A stretch of 64,000 nt of DNA from the NCBI GenBank assembly GCA_963556195.1, contig OY744521.1, forward strand, positions 129,562,788 to 129,626,787. Reading direction: 5' to 3'. This document shows, one piece after another, positions 47,510 to 59,245 of the stretch (the first letter of the stretch is position 1; each line of letters starts with the position of its first letter). The notes under the pieces are model-generated. The model ran no database searches. It had not been told where the DNA came from and saw only the letters and a program-made list of their open reading frames with translations. The stretch comes from Sepiola atlantica (Eukaryota > Mollusca > Cephalopoda > Sepiida > Sepiolidae). The translations under genes and the position numbers were made by a program.

Positions 47510-48640
47510 TGTTACAGTACTGTAGGGCCCCATTATGCAAGGCACAGTAGGTTAACTAGTATCAAATAGCTAATTTTGTTATTGAAAAATAAGTTTTGTT
47601 TCTGGACTCAGAAGTGAGTTCAGAGAAGAGTTTGATCCAAGAATAGTCATAATAAATTTAGACACCTGACGTGACCTTTGAGTCAGAGATCAGAGTGAGT
47701 CGTTTTTGTCCCCATCTCGTGCGTGGGAATGATGATTACGTCACCACGGAGAACAAGAACTTAGCTTTTTAGAATCAGTCCGCTATGGGAGCTCGAAGCG
47801 ACAACGTCGTTTCGGAAAAGCGAGCAAAGTTTTCCCAAGAATGTAATCGCTCGCGATAAGGGCTGTATCCAAAAGAGTTCACCATGGAAGCCCGTGGCGA
47901 GCGCATGAGGTAGCCCTCGAATGCAAGAGTTGAGGTGTGAATCGAAGAGATATGGGCCAAAGCTACTAAGAAAAACTAACAGCGTCCAACGTCCCACACA
48001 GTACGAACCTAGGAAGATGTGAATGAAGAACCAATAATGGAAACCCCTCCACTCGAATGAAAGTATGAAATAAAAGGAACAAAAGAAATCTCTCAGAAAA
48101 TCCGACTTCGAGTGTCTTTATCCTCTGCTTAAAGATAGAATTTGCCCACAAAAAACAGGTGCCGCGCGGCGATCACAGCCAGTTACAAGATGAGAGCCAG
48201 CACGGACGAGAACTACAAAGGTAACTTTCTTATAATGTAAAATATCTGGAAACTGTGTTTCAAAGTGACTTTTGGACTCTTGAAAAATGTGTTTAGAAAT
48301 CTGTTTAAATGTCTCTTAAGAAAAGTGTATTTAAGGTCCCTGTTGAAAAATGACTCTCCAAAATGTGTTAAAATTACTGAGAAACATGTTTGCTTAAAGA
48401 ATGACTATGAAAATTTCTATGAAAATTGTATCATCAGAAGTATTAAGAAAAAAGATTGAAATCACTATTCATCCTCTCGTGAACATTTCGCGTTGTTTTC
48501 GGCCGGAGAGGATGTAATAGCGAACTGTGAGGTGATTTTGGAGAAATGCCTCAGTCGGAAGGATTTCTGCCTGTAGTAATAAATAAGCTCTCTCCCCCCC
48601 TTTGCTTCTCGTGACGTTCAATGTCAGTAGTTATACAAAA
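47510..48640 (+). mobile_element. 5' LTR of non-autonomous LTR retrotransposon
   Basis: A 1131-bp direct repeat of 51027-52156. By eye about 17 substitutions and one 1-bp indel separate them (about 1.5%). It starts TGTTACAGTACTG. The 3' copy ends GCAACA, giving TGTT...AACA ends; this copy ends ACAAAA. An AATAAA lies at 48578-48583 near the 3' end, as expected for R/U5. The frames on both strands (for example 47761-47997) repeat in both LTRs and are not thought to be genes. The 5' flank CTAA (47506-47509) matches the 3' flank CTAA (52157-52160) as a 4-bp target duplication. Confidence 0.9.
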
Positions 48641-51026
48641 AGATACTTCTTTTTGGTGCTTGGTGACCAGCTGTTTCGACATGGAACAGATTGAATTCGA
48701 ACCATGGGTACTAACAACGTTTGCGGTCTAAAATAAAAAAATTAAATATTAAAAAAATAAGAAAAAAAAACCCACGTTCGGTCCGATAAAATAAAGGGAA
48801 AAAGAAAGAGAGAGAGGCAGAGACGGACAGAGTCGAAGACAGAGAAAAAGTGATATGCCGATGAGTAAAATGATTTAGTAAAAAGAAAAGAAAAAAAACA
48901 GAAAAAACACGATTGGATCTTTGAGGTAACAAAACCTTAAGGAAGAATAGGTTGTGGTTTTCATTTACGTGTTAATTTGTGTTTTAAATGTATTTTTTTA
49001 TTTTACGTATATGTTGTGGGTTGCGTTTGATGCAGAAAAAAATGAGAGAGAGGATAAAAGTGAGAGTGATGAGCCATATGCTGGCAGAGAGAGAGACAGT
49101 GTAAAAGAAAGAGGAAAAAGTATGAGATGGAAAAAAAAAAAGTGAGAGAAAGGGAGAAGGAATGTGAAAAAAAAGAGCGAGTGAGAGGCACATGTGCTGA
49201 CTGGTGCCCCATAGTGTTTTGTCTACGAATCCTGTTTTGTTTCAGGACGGACATGAGTGACGCAAGGCTGTGGTTGGACTTTGAGGTAACGGAACTTTAA
49301 GAGAGAGAGAGGGAAAGGACTGCGTGCGAACAGCCGGCGGGGTCGCCTGATGTCGCCCCGGGATAATTGTCTTTGTTTTTTTGTTAAATTGAATTGTATT
49401 GCATGAAATTGTTTTTTTTTAAATATAATATTGTACTGCATAATTTGTAATTCTATTGTGGAGAGGGTTTGCCATTAATTCATTGGTTCGACTTTTATTT
49501 TTTTTATTATTGTTGTTTTTGAATGAATTTTGGAGAAGTTTAGTCGGTTAAGTGAGAATGCTATACCAGTTACGTAAAAGATTTAAAAAAAAAAGGCAGA
49601 TAATTTAATGGGTATAAGTTTGGGTCAGCCGGGCGATTTGAGTTGATTAGGTTCGGGCAGCTGGCGGCAGCTAGAGTTGGTTTGGGTCGGATCGCGGAAA
49701 CCCTTGGACAGGGTTGATTTTATCGGGAAGAATCCCCGTGTACAGAGTATGTACAGGCTTGGAAAGTCAATGAGGGATTCCCGGCGTTTGCTCGTATGCT
49801 CTCTTTTATAGAGTACCCATGGGTTAGTGGCGAGGCTTGTGGTAAAGCCTGCATACGTTAAAATTGCGAACGGGAGAATGACAGTGATATGGTCATTCTG
49901 TGGGACCACGAGAAAGGACGGTGGTCAGTTATAGAAATTGTTGTTTTTGTGACCCAGGTGTGCCCAACTGCGCCGATAGAGTGTGTGAAAGTTGTGTAAA
50001 ATGTTAAGCTTTGAAATTGTGGTCCCATTTTTTTTTGTGGATTTTGGATGTTTGCCGACGAGTGTGCTACGAAGATACCCCACCCTCTTACCGCATAAAT
50101 AGGGACACGGGAAGGGAACGCATGGAATTGGTGTCTGCTCAACACCAGTGGGGATGGAGTTAAGCTGGGGTGTGGTGTGACTCGGGTGCGCGCGTCGGGG
50201 CGGATAGAACCATGGGGATCGATTTTTTAAAAAAAGGAGGTACCGGGTGTTAATTGGATTTAATTATAAGATTATAGGTTGGGCCTAGTTTGTGGTCATT
50301 CGGCGTGTTCCGGGAGCAGAGATGATTCGATGTGACATTTCGCCCAATACCGTATCGACTAGATAGATCCATGGGATGGGGTCCTCGACGTTTAATGAAC
50401 AGGGTTGGGAGTTAGAAACTGGGTGTTTGTTCGCTGTCATTCGCGACGGGAGCACGGGCGTGTCAGAAATGTATGGTCCATATATAGCAAGCAGCATAGC
50501 GACGGTACCTTCAGTAAGCTTCGAGGCTGACCATTAGAGAATAGGTCAATGAAGGGTTTTTTTTCTTCTGTTTTTTGTTCCCCTATTTCGCGAGAATAAA
50601 ACGCGCAGTTAGTTTTAATCGGTTGTGTGCCGACCGTTTGTTGAAGTTATCTAAGAAAGTGATGGTGGCCCGAAAGTGTAACATACCGGGAATTTTTGGG
50701 AAGTGGTCGAGCACGGAGAACGTGTGTGAGCAAGAGCGAATTTATGTGGTGGATTTTGCAGGAGATATAGGCGAGAAACGCCTGATGTTGATTTATGACA
50801 GGGGATGGCTTTTTTTAGCTGGTAACGACCGTAGGGAGCAAACTCTCCCACATCCCGGAAACATTGTCATGTGGTGCCGAAGGAAATTCCGGCAGGGGTG
50901 AAATGATGGTAACCCCAGGAGTGCTCAGGCTCGGATTTTTACCAGTCCCAGGGAGGGGTTGTTTTTTTAAAAAAAAGAGAAAATCTTGGGATTTTTTGTT
51001 TTTTTTGTTTATAGGGAAGGAAGGAG
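48641..51026 (+). mobile_element. Internal region of LTR element (no pol)
   Basis: 2.39 kb between the LTRs. Near its start TGGTGCTTGGTGACCAG (48654-48670) sits where a tRNA primer site would be. At its end AGGGAAGGAAGGAG (51013-51026) directly touches the 3' LTR and is the polypurine tract. The region is GC-richer than the window average (especially 49620-50520). It holds no RT, integrase or protease. The purine-rich part 48770-49170 contains only short frames. This architecture fits a large retrotransposon derivative (LARD) mobilised by an autonomous partner. Confidence 0.8.
50575..50901 (+). CDS. Hypothetical 108-codon ORF inside LTR element
   Basis: The longest non-repetitive open frame in the internal region. 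It is basic at its N-terminus, with scattered Cys and Trp (GKWSSTENVCEQ, WCRRKFRQG at the end). I see no retroviral-type zinc knuckle, protease or other known motif. It ends about 125 bp before the polypurine tract. It may be a gag or accessory remnant, or chance. The start chosen is the first ATG of the frame, and no expression signal supports it. Confidence 0.25.
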   Translation: MFPYFARIKRAVSFNRLCADRLLKLSKKVMVARKCNIPGIFGKWSSTENVCEQERIYVVDFAGDIGEKRLMLIYDRGWLFLAGNDRREQTLPHPGNIVMWCRRKFRQG

Positions 51027-52156
51027 TGTTACAGTACTGTAGGGCCCCATTATGCATGGCACAGTAGGTTAACTAGTATCAAATAGCTAATTTTGTTATT
51101 GAAAAATAGGTTTTGTTTCTGGACTCAGAAGTGAGTGCAGAGAAGAGTTTGATCCAAGAATAGTCATAATAAATTTAGACACCTGACGTGACCTTTGAGT
51201 CAGAGATCAGAGTGAGTCGTTTTTGTCCCCATCTCGTGCGTGGGAATGATGATTACGTCACCACGGAGAACAAGAACTTAGCTTTTTAGAATCAGTCCGC
51301 TATGGGAGCTCGAAGCGACAACGTCGTTTCGGAAAAGCGAGCAAAGTTTTCCCAAGAATGTAATCGCTCGCGATAAGGGCTGTATCCAAAAGAGTTCACC
51401 ATGGAAGCCCGTGGCGAGCGCATGAGGTAGCCCTCGAATGCAAGAGTTGAGGTGTGAATCGAAGAGATATGGGCCAAAGCTACTAAGAAAAACTAACAGC
51501 GTCCAACGTCCCACACAGTACGAACCTAGGAAGATGTGAATGAAGAACCAATAATGGAAACCCCTCCACTCGAATGAAAGTATGAAATAAAAGGAACAAA
51601 AGAAATCTCTCAGAAAATCCGACTTCGAGTGTCTTTATCCTCTGCTTAAAGATAGAATTTGCCCACAAAAACAGGTGCCGCGCGGCGATCACAGCCAGTA
51701 ACAAGATGAGGGCCAGCACGGACGAGAACTACAAAGGTAACTTTCTTATAATGTAAAATATCTGGAAACTGTGTTTCAAAGTGACTTTTGGACTCTTGAA
51801 AAATGTGTTTAGAAATCTGTTTAAATGTCTCTTAAGAAAAGTGTATTTAAGGTCCCTGTTGAAAAATGACTCTCCAAAATGTGTTAAAATTACTGAGAAA
51901 CATGTTTGCTTAAAGAATGACTATGAAAATGTCTATGAAAATTGTATCATCAGAAGTATTAAGAAAAAAGATTGAAATCACTATTCATCCTCTCGTAAAC
52001 ATTTCGCGTTGTTTTCGGCCGGGGAGGATGTAATAGCGAACTGTGAGGTGGTTTTAGAGAACTGCCTCAGTCGGAAGGATTTCTGCCTGTAGTAATAAAT
52101 AAGCTCTCTCCCCCCCTTTGCTGCTCGTGACGTTTAATTTCAGCAGTTATGCAACA
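51027..52156 (+). mobile_element. 3' LTR of non-autonomous LTR retrotransposon
   Basis: Partner of 47510-48640, preceded by the polypurine tract and followed by CTAA. AATAAA lies at 52094-52099. A TA tract begins only 9 bp downstream of the element. Confidence 0.9.
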
Positions 52157-52161
52157 CTAAG

Positions 52162-52165
<4 letters not shown>

Positions 52166-52222
<57 letters not shown>
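52166..52222. repeat. (TA)n microsatellite
   Basis: About 56 bp of TA, just 3' of the LTR element. Confidence 0.95.
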
Positions 52223-52224
<2 letters not shown>

Positions 52225-53514
52225 ATATGTTTTCTGCTCGTACGTATGTTATCACCCGCTACTCTTTTAAAAAAATGGAGTCGCCCGATCGCTGAACATT
52301 TATTTATTTAAAGAATATTTAGCTGATAAATAATTTTTACGATAAAACGGAAGAGGGTACTTATTTTGAACCGATTTAAATCATAACAATAACAATAACT
52401 TAAATAAAACGGTTAAAACTTTCGTTTATTTATATAATAAATATTTAGCTGACAATTATGTTTGTATGGCAAGAAGAAAGAAAATATTTTTTGTTTTAAA
52501 AAGATATAAATTATTACAATTTTAAAAAAAGAATAGACATAATCGTTTTATTTATTTTAAGAATATTGAACTGACAATTGCAATTACTTTTACGGAGGAA
52601 GAAAGAGACAATGTATACATAACATTATTCTGAATGTATTATTTCAAACGAAATATTATTGATAGTAAATTATGCAGATAGCTAAAGACAGTTATCGACG
52701 AATTTCCAAGGACTCTGCCAGTAATTTATTATTCATGAGCTTAAATTTATATGGTTTCAATAATGTCAACTAAAACTTTCATTTCGACATCCCTACTACC
52801 CGAAGAATATGTACTTCGCGATTTGTAAATTAATCCGAGCGCGAACAACTAATCAGTGGCCAGAAACGTAACAGTCATCTTTTGATTAAGATGCACCATT
52901 ATCTGATTGTGCGATATGCCTGTAGCTACAGAAAACATATACATAAAATTCAATGTCCGTGTGTATGTGTGTTTGATGTTTATTTGTTCCTTATAGAAAA
53001 AAAGGTTAGATAATCTACATAAAATCTAAAAGTGTATTCTTATGTCAAATTTACCGAGGAAGACAATGGAAGTGTTTCTGAATCTCTAAGTGCACCATTA
53101 CAAATGCTATGAGGGTATAATACCCTTGAAAATTCAAATTTATCATATCTATATGAAATTTAAATCATATGTATAACATTTTCCCGAGAAGACAATAGAA
53201 CTTCTAAGTGAGCTATGGAGACCGGATCGTCTTTAACACTTCAAATATACTCTACTTTGGTGCAATAATTTTAATCAACGAATCTAATTAAGCCTACCTC
53301 CAGGACATGGAAAGGACTTTAGCTATAATATTATCTAACCCATGCTCTCAAACAGGACCCGTAACACGTTATATCGTTACATTTGTTTTGGAATACATTT
53401 TTGATGTTTTTCTCTGAGTTCTCTTCTCAATATTTATGCATGATTATAAAAGAAACATGTATGATAGAATAAATTGCTTAAAAATACTTACAACATATCG
53501 TATAAGCTGTACAA

Positions 53515-53518
<4 letters not shown>
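52223..53518. other. AT-rich stretch with two weak GAAGACAAT repeats
   Basis: TACCGAGGAAGACAATGGAA (near 53054) and TCCCGAGAAGACAATAGAAC (near 53182), each followed by TCTAAGTG, hint at a diverged duplication. No gene seen. Confidence 0.4.
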
Positions 53519-53564
<46 letters not shown>

Positions 53565-53605
53565 CTATTCGGATCTATCTATCTATCTATTTATCTATCT
53601 TTTCT
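53519..53605. repeat. (TA)n and (TATC)n microsatellite
   Basis: TA 53519-53562, then TATC 53576-53602. The 122-codon frame over it is repeat plus pyrimidine-rich sequence. Confidence 0.95.
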
Positions 53606-54435
53606 TGTCACTTTTTTTCTGCATCACTCAATTTCTCTTTTTCTCCTGATTTATTTTCCTCTTGTCCCACATATAACTCCTCTCCTTCCATCTCGATCCG
53701 TCTTCCCCTCCACTTTCTGTACCAATCTTTCGCCTTCATTATCTCCCCTTCGTCATCTCCTTTCCCCTTTGTCGATCTCAGCTAATTACATGTTACCATA
53801 CTGAACCACACGAAAGTGTAAATACAACTTTTCCACGTTCTTCTCTTTGATTGAGTAACTTTCTCAAAATTGATTGACTTTTGTTAGTCCGTCGCCTTAA
53901 TTACATAATAATTCGACTTGTTTTCTCCTAATTTAATTAGGTTTTAATTACAAAATTAATTACTAAGAAACCAGACTGATTATCTGTAGAGTTACATCTG
54001 AGACCATCGAAATAAACAAAATCTATAAATATAACCTTATTGTCCACGGAGGCCATTTTTTCAATTTTTGGTTCGACTGCCAAAGATGTCATTTTCCCTC
54101 CCGCACTTCTGTAGTCTTAAGCTTAATTGTCAAATGTGATTTCACGAGTCAGATTTCAGTTTTAGCTTTTAAAATCGTTTCTTTCAGTTTGTATATAAAA
54201 AAAGAAACAAACACTTCAAATTGATGGGTTATCAATAAATGACGGGCATAATTGTGTACACAGAAAACTTCAAAGGTTTATCTTCGTCAACTGAGCGATT
54301 TTTATGCAGAGTGGAAAAAAGAAAATTACAATATATGATTGGTGTATTTTAATCGGACTTTTATTTAAATGCGTGTAAGCGTCTCTGTAATATTGTGTCT
54401 GTCTGTCGGTCTCGTTTAATTTTCACATAGCATTC
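53606..54435. other. Intergenic stretch, pyrimidine-rich at its start
   Basis: 53606-53780 is C/T-rich. The remainder is AT-rich with no element recognised. Confidence 0.4.
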
Positions 54436-54441
54436 TAAGAT

Positions 54442-54639
54442 ACACTCAACCGCCTGAGAACGTGAATAGGGCGATCAAATGTTGCGATGACTAGATGGGG
54501 CTACAAAACTGACCCAACTATCTGCGAATGTGGAGAGGAAGACCATACGATGCAACACCGCCTTGTCTGCCCTCTACTGCCCAACCGGTGCAGCTTGAAA
54601 GATCTGGTATGGTACAACAATACTGCAAATGACTGCTAA
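54442..54639 (+). pseudogene. Non-LTR LINE, C-terminal zinc-binding tail
   Basis: One frame with a single stop reads TLNRLRT, stop, IGRSNVAMTRWGYKTDPTIC, ECGEEDHTMQHRLVCPLLPN and RCSLKDLVWYN. It ends in a stop at 54637. This matches the SLNRLRT.VGR....M..WG.....C.CG....T..HLL.CPLL C-terminus of many non-LTR elements. The C-x-C...H...C spacing is kept. Upstream RT domains are absent (5' truncation). Confidence 0.75.
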
Positions 54640-55000
54640 AAATGTGAAACTGTATGACCATCTGCTTCAAAAAGACACAAAGAATAAGAAGAAGCGACGA
54701 GACGTGATAAGGGATGACTTGAATCGATTATATACGAAGAGGAAAACCCCCAGAAATCTGTAGACTCGATATTTTTTCTTCCTACCAATAGCAGAGAGAA
54801 AGGCAACGTAAACAGTCTAATAAAATGGTCCTTCTCCAAATTCGGGATCTACATTTTCTCTTTATGTTATCGTGCCAACTTTTATTCCAAAGCGAGAATG
54901 CACCCAACGAAGATGTAGACATCAGGGAAACGACGAGAAATTACCTGAAATGAAGTATCCACAGTCTTTGAGGATTGCTGTTATTGGACGTTGAAGACAC
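54640..55000 (+). mobile_element. 3' UTR of the preceding LINE (copy 1)
   Basis: Follows the ORF stop. Contains AATCTGTAGACTCGATA, ACCAATAGCAGAGAGAAAGG and GGTCCTTCTCCAAATTCGGG. Paralogous to 55080-55340 (plus) and to the reverse complement of 59010-59240. Confidence 0.7.
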
Positions 55001-55079
55001 GAGGCATGATTACATTGTACTGTTTTGATTTGCATTTGATAATAAACTCACATTAATTTCATCGTAACATACAAAACAT

Positions 55080-55345
55080 AAGACCCCCTTGGAAGGGGTA
55101 AAGAACAAAACAACTGGAGCCCCGATCGTTCTTTTCCTCGCCGCTAACAAAGAGGGAAGCAACATCAACAACCTAATACTTTAGGATCTAGTTCTTTTCT
55201 TTGCGTTGTTGTGTCGACTTTGATTCTAGAGCGATAATGTACCCTTATGAAGAGACAGCTATCAGGGAACGGGAAGAGACCCAAGAGACGGTTTTGAATG
55301 AACTGTCCTCAGTATCGGAGGAGCCCTGTGGTTGAGAATACAAGA
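55080..55345 (+). mobile_element. LINE 3' UTR (copy 2)
   Basis: Diverged copy of 54720-54990. It has the same order: GAAGCAACATCAACAACCTA, GCGTTGTTGTGTCGACTTTG, AGCGATAATG, ATCAGGGAA, TTGAGAATACAAGACACCAG. No ORF precedes it. Confidence 0.6.
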
Positions 55346-55479
55346 CACCAGATACAACTTAAATGTGCTTCATGACTAGTTGATTACAGTTTTATAACAA
55401 ACAGATATTTAGTTGATTGCGACATCCGAAGCATTAGCATCACCTTAAAGGGGAGATAATGCAACAACCGCATGTTAAC

Positions 55480-55560
55480 AATATTTCAGGGGCGTGGCTT
55501 CGCCCGTCGCTCTGTTGAAATAAGATTAAATGGACGCATCTTCATAGAAATTCGTTTTGA
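55480..55560 (+). repeat. Dispersed repeat copy (shares 20-mer with 12234)
   Basis: AGATTAAATGGACGCATCTT (55523-55542) is identical to 12234-12253; upstream TCTGTTGAAATA resembles the GTTTGAAATA core. Confidence 0.45.
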
Positions 55561-55699
55561 TGAATTTGACGAACAACATGAAGTACGTTTCATTGTTTCG
55601 TAGAAAAATAGCTACCTACCCATGTTGACCAATTTATACATTTATAAGAGCTTATTAGTGTTGCAATGTATATGTGTTTTTACAGTAGATCAAACTTTT

Positions 55700-56600
55700 T
55701 AGTTTGTAGCAAGGATGCTTGGATTACGTGGGGATTAACTGTCTACTTTGAAATTAAGAGTAAATAATTAAGTTTACATGTACAATGAAGTGACGTACGA
55801 AAACAGGAAATGGCGATTGAATACGTGGCTGAAGTTTTTCTCTTGGGTTGCGAACAGAGCAGACGTGTTCTTCCTCCTCCATAGTGGATGGACCGGTAAG
55901 AAATCAGCTGGATGTTATGTAACATTAATGTATATAGAAACACAAAAGAAAACCCCAAATGATGATTAAAATCCCAAACATGAGCTGCGCGCAGTTAAAC
56001 CGTATGCGAAGAGACGAGAGGTACAACCTACCGCTGCTACTAAGGAAAGAGATAGACGTATGATTTATGTTCTTGTTTTTAAAAGAGAAGAGTACAGACA
56101 AAAATACGACTGCAAACTAAATAACGCTGCCAGAATTTTCTTGGCTTACAACAAAGTTAATTATTGAGAAAAGTGGAAAAAATAAAATTGAATTATCTTA
56201 TCTTTGTTTAAAACCATATACGAAGTCGTTATAAATGGGCCCGTGGAACGCAACATCTAGCACGTTGAGCCTTCAACGACGTCATCGTAAACTATACTAT
56301 TATTACATAGCGAAAGCCGTGTTTGAGTAGAAGAGTTTGAGTGACAACCAAACGGAAGTTGATGAAATCACGTGATTTCCGACCGGGCTTTTCTGTCTCT
56401 TTCTGCTGGCGAGACTCATGCGGAGAAAGTCGTGTTTGGGTGTTGTCCCAAATCGAGAGCAGCGCGCAGAGTATAATTTTGTGTTTCTGTATATCTTTTT
56501 ATTCTCTTATGCGTATATGATATTTCTCTATGACTGTTATTTTTTTAAACATCGATGTTCGAGTGAGTGAATCAGCAGACGAAAAGAACCTGGCTTCACG
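55700..56600. other. Mixed stretch with GC-richer island, no gene assigned
   Basis: 55743-55969 carries unrecognised frames on both strands. 56220-56470 is GC-richer, with a TATAAATG word (56231), GACGTCAT (about 56278) and TCACGTGA (about 56367). It could be a promoter, but no exon follows that I can identify. Confidence 0.35.
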
Positions 56601-56601
56601 A

Positions 56602-56716
56602 CGATGAAACGTGTATATAACAGTTTATAACGATGAAACGTGTATATAACAGTTTATAACGATGACACGTGTATATAACAGTTTATAACGATGAAACGTG
56701 TATATAACAGTTTATA
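56602..56716. repeat. 29-bp minisatellite, 4 units
   Basis: Units start at 56602, 56631, 56660 and 56689 with CGATGAAACGTGTATATAAC then AGTTTATAA. The only obvious change is A to C in unit 3 (CGATGACACGTG). Each unit contains ACGTG and TATATAA. Confidence 0.95.
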
Positions 56717-56857
56717 CATCCATTGGCAAGTTAAGATGCAACATTACCGATCCGACAAAAGCACATGAGATTTTCAGAATTTGCAATTCAAATTTATTAA
56801 GTATTTCGAGCAATACCAGGCTTTGCTTATTTATCTAGTCCATCCATCTCTTTTTTT

Positions 56858-56862
<5 letters not shown>

Positions 56863-56940
<78 letters not shown>

Positions 56941-57045
56941 TGAGTTCTTACAAATATATATATATATATTTACGTATATACTCTTTGTAATACCGAGAAA
57001 TGTTTATAATTGCAAGCTCAATAAAGTTGTATTGCAAGCATCAGA

Positions 57046-57128
<83 letters not shown>
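56863..57128. repeat. (TA)n microsatellites
   Basis: TA at 56863-56937, a short run at 56956-56970 and TA at 57047-57127 with one GTAT interruption. Confidence 0.95.
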
Positions 57129-57306
57129 ATAGATGCATTTCGATGATCAAAGGTTCAATAAACCCATAACAATACCTTTCTTCTATTCTTTCGATTTCCA
57201 AGTATTCATATATCGTCGAGCGACCACAGCCATATATATTTTATGTTCTTTAAATATTTCTGCTTTCATATATCATTGTTCTTATGGTCATTGGAATGCA
57301 CGTATA

Positions 57307-57359
<53 letters not shown>

Positions 57360-57360
57360 T
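57307..57360. repeat. (CA)n(TA)n microsatellite
   Basis: About 18 bp CA, then about 32 bp TA. Confidence 0.95.
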
Positions 57361-57439
57361 ATTTATACAGGATTCTTTCATTAATTCAGGTTTGATTGAA
57401 TAGAAGTGAACGCTTTTGTCTATTCCTTTTCTGACCCCC

Positions 57440-58090
57440 GCAGTCACACTGGTGGGCCATATTAAAAAAACTTTGGTTCATGCAGTACAATATTAAAAAC
57501 AAAGATATGAACACTGATACAGAAGCCATTCTGAGTAAGTAAAACACTGACTTTACTGTGTGAAAAGTTATGCATATTGCTAGGAAACCTTTCCAATATT
57601 TGGATGAAATTTCAACACATTCAGCCAAAGATTCAGTTGCTTGTCAAGCAAAGCAAAACAAATACTACGGTCAAAATCACATACCGGAAGCCATAACACA
57701 ACAAAATCACAGGATTAACTTCAAGTCATACAAAAATAGGCAATCCATCCTGACTGATATAGTATATCGACAGACCAAAAATAGAGATCGATGAACTAAC
57801 ATTTAGTAGTATAAAAATAACCTTCATTTCTCAAAGAGGAGAAGCCTTTATATAGATCAAACAGAAGTGGAGTAAAAAGGTACGACAACGAATATATAGA
57901 GGTGTCTATTACTTTTTCCTGCATTACAAAAAAGTTAGATAAAACTTGTAGTATACAACGGCACCTCAATAAAATCCTATGACAATATCAGCATACAATA
58001 CAAGTACAACAATTCAGCACTCAGTGGATGTTCAAGAATCAGCAGTTCTAAAACTAGCATTGCCAAGGCGGCTTCAATTAGTTACTTTAC
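57440..58090 (+). other. Probable upstream part of Ty3/gypsy remnant
   Basis: Lies directly upstream of gypsy RT code. The frame 57570-57794 has ACQAKQNKYYGQNH, loosely like a degraded zinc-knuckle region of gag-pol. Resemblance is weak and could be chance. Confidence 0.25.
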
Positions 58091-58575
58091 GCAGTAAAGT
58101 CAGAAAGCGCTCAATAGACCTCTGTTTATAAACACGTAAACATAATTACAGAAATTACACATATGCACATTGACGGTTTTGATAAAACCGGGTCTATAAC
58201 AGGGTATGTGAAACTCTCTGTTAACGAGAACATAAAGGTACGTATTGACAATTGCATTGATAGACAATAAAAAATCGAAGCTTGGTAGCATTTCAAAGAA
58301 CAGTATCATTAGAAAAGTGATAGATCCAACAGAATTGGTTTCAAGCTGAGTCTAATCACAGAGAAAGGATAAAAGCCTAAGAATCTGCATAGACTTAAGA
58401 TCCATAGAAACAGCTCTCAAAACAACTCCTAATAAAACCCCTACAATAAAAGAGATAACGCATAACTTTACAGGTGCTAAATTATTTGTAAAACTTGACA
58501 CCAAGCCTGTTTCTGGTTTATATAACTAGATAGAGACTCTCCGCTGATACCAACATTCGTGTCACCTTATGTAGA
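58090..58575 (+). pseudogene. Ty3/gypsy LTR retrotransposon RT remnant
   Basis: Upstream scraps include YVKLSVNENIK (58206-58240) and an SLITEKG piece. The frame 58374-58529 reads SLRICIDLRSIETALKTTP, NKTPTIKEITHNFTGAKLF, VKLDTKPVSGLYN and a stop. This is the gypsy RT sequence R.CIDLR.LN.A......PTP..EE....L.GAK.FSKLD...G.W, with motif A SKLD as VKLDT. The TFNTPYGRY segment follows only as noise. No LTRs were found around it. Confidence 0.75.
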
Positions 58576-59000
58576 TACCGTTTTCAGAAGTTAGTATTGT
58601 AATGTAATGAATCACAAGATATTTACCAATTGGAGATGAATTAAATTCTGAAATAAGTCGATGGTGAAATAAGAATCGTTTATTGCTTTTTATTCCTAAT
58701 CAGAGGTGCATTACTTCTAAATAGCTTCAGAAGAATCGTTTCATCTGAAACTCATGAAAATTCGAAATCAAATCAAAACTTTAGCATCATATGAAGTGAA
58801 AATGGTGTTGTCACAATCCAGAAAAGATATGAAATATGTACAAAATAACTACTGTTGTATAACTTCCCTCTAAACGGGGGTTTAATGTTTTGTATGTCAC
58901 AATCAAAAAAATATATGTTCGTTATCGAATGAAAAAACAACAAATCAAACACAGTACCATTAAATCATACCTCGTGTCTTCAACGTTTAGACTAAAAAGA
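58576..59000. other. AT-rich stretch, nothing recognised
   Basis: No coding or repeat signal identified. Confidence 0.45.
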
Positions 59001-59009
59001 AAAGAACTA

Positions 59010-59245
59010 GATCTCGAAACTGGAGAAGTACCATTTTTTAGGCTGTTGACGTTGCCTTCAACTCTGCTAGTCGTGGGAAGAAGTATCGGGTCTACAGATT
59101 TTTGAAGTCTGGCCCTTCCGTTTATAATCGACTCAAGTCATTTTTTCAAATGTCTAGTCGCTTTAAGCTTCGAACCCAGAGTCCCCATGTTCCTCTAGCC
59201 TATGTTCTCACAGGGGACAATGACCTTCAAAAGTCAAATACCTGA
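59010..59245 (-). mobile_element. LINE 3' UTR (copy 3, minus strand)
   Basis: Its plus strand reads ACTGGAGAAGTACCATTTTT, GACGTTGCCTTCAACTCTGC, GGGTCTACAGATTTTTGAAG and ATAATCGACTCAAGTCA. These are the inverses of matching words in 54700-54845. Independent 5'-truncated copy in opposite orientation. Confidence 0.65.

Noticed and set aside
47761..47997. Frames conserved in both LTRs (78 and 64 codons)
   Set aside because: Identity between LTRs follows from their duplication at insertion, not from coding constraint. No motif seen.
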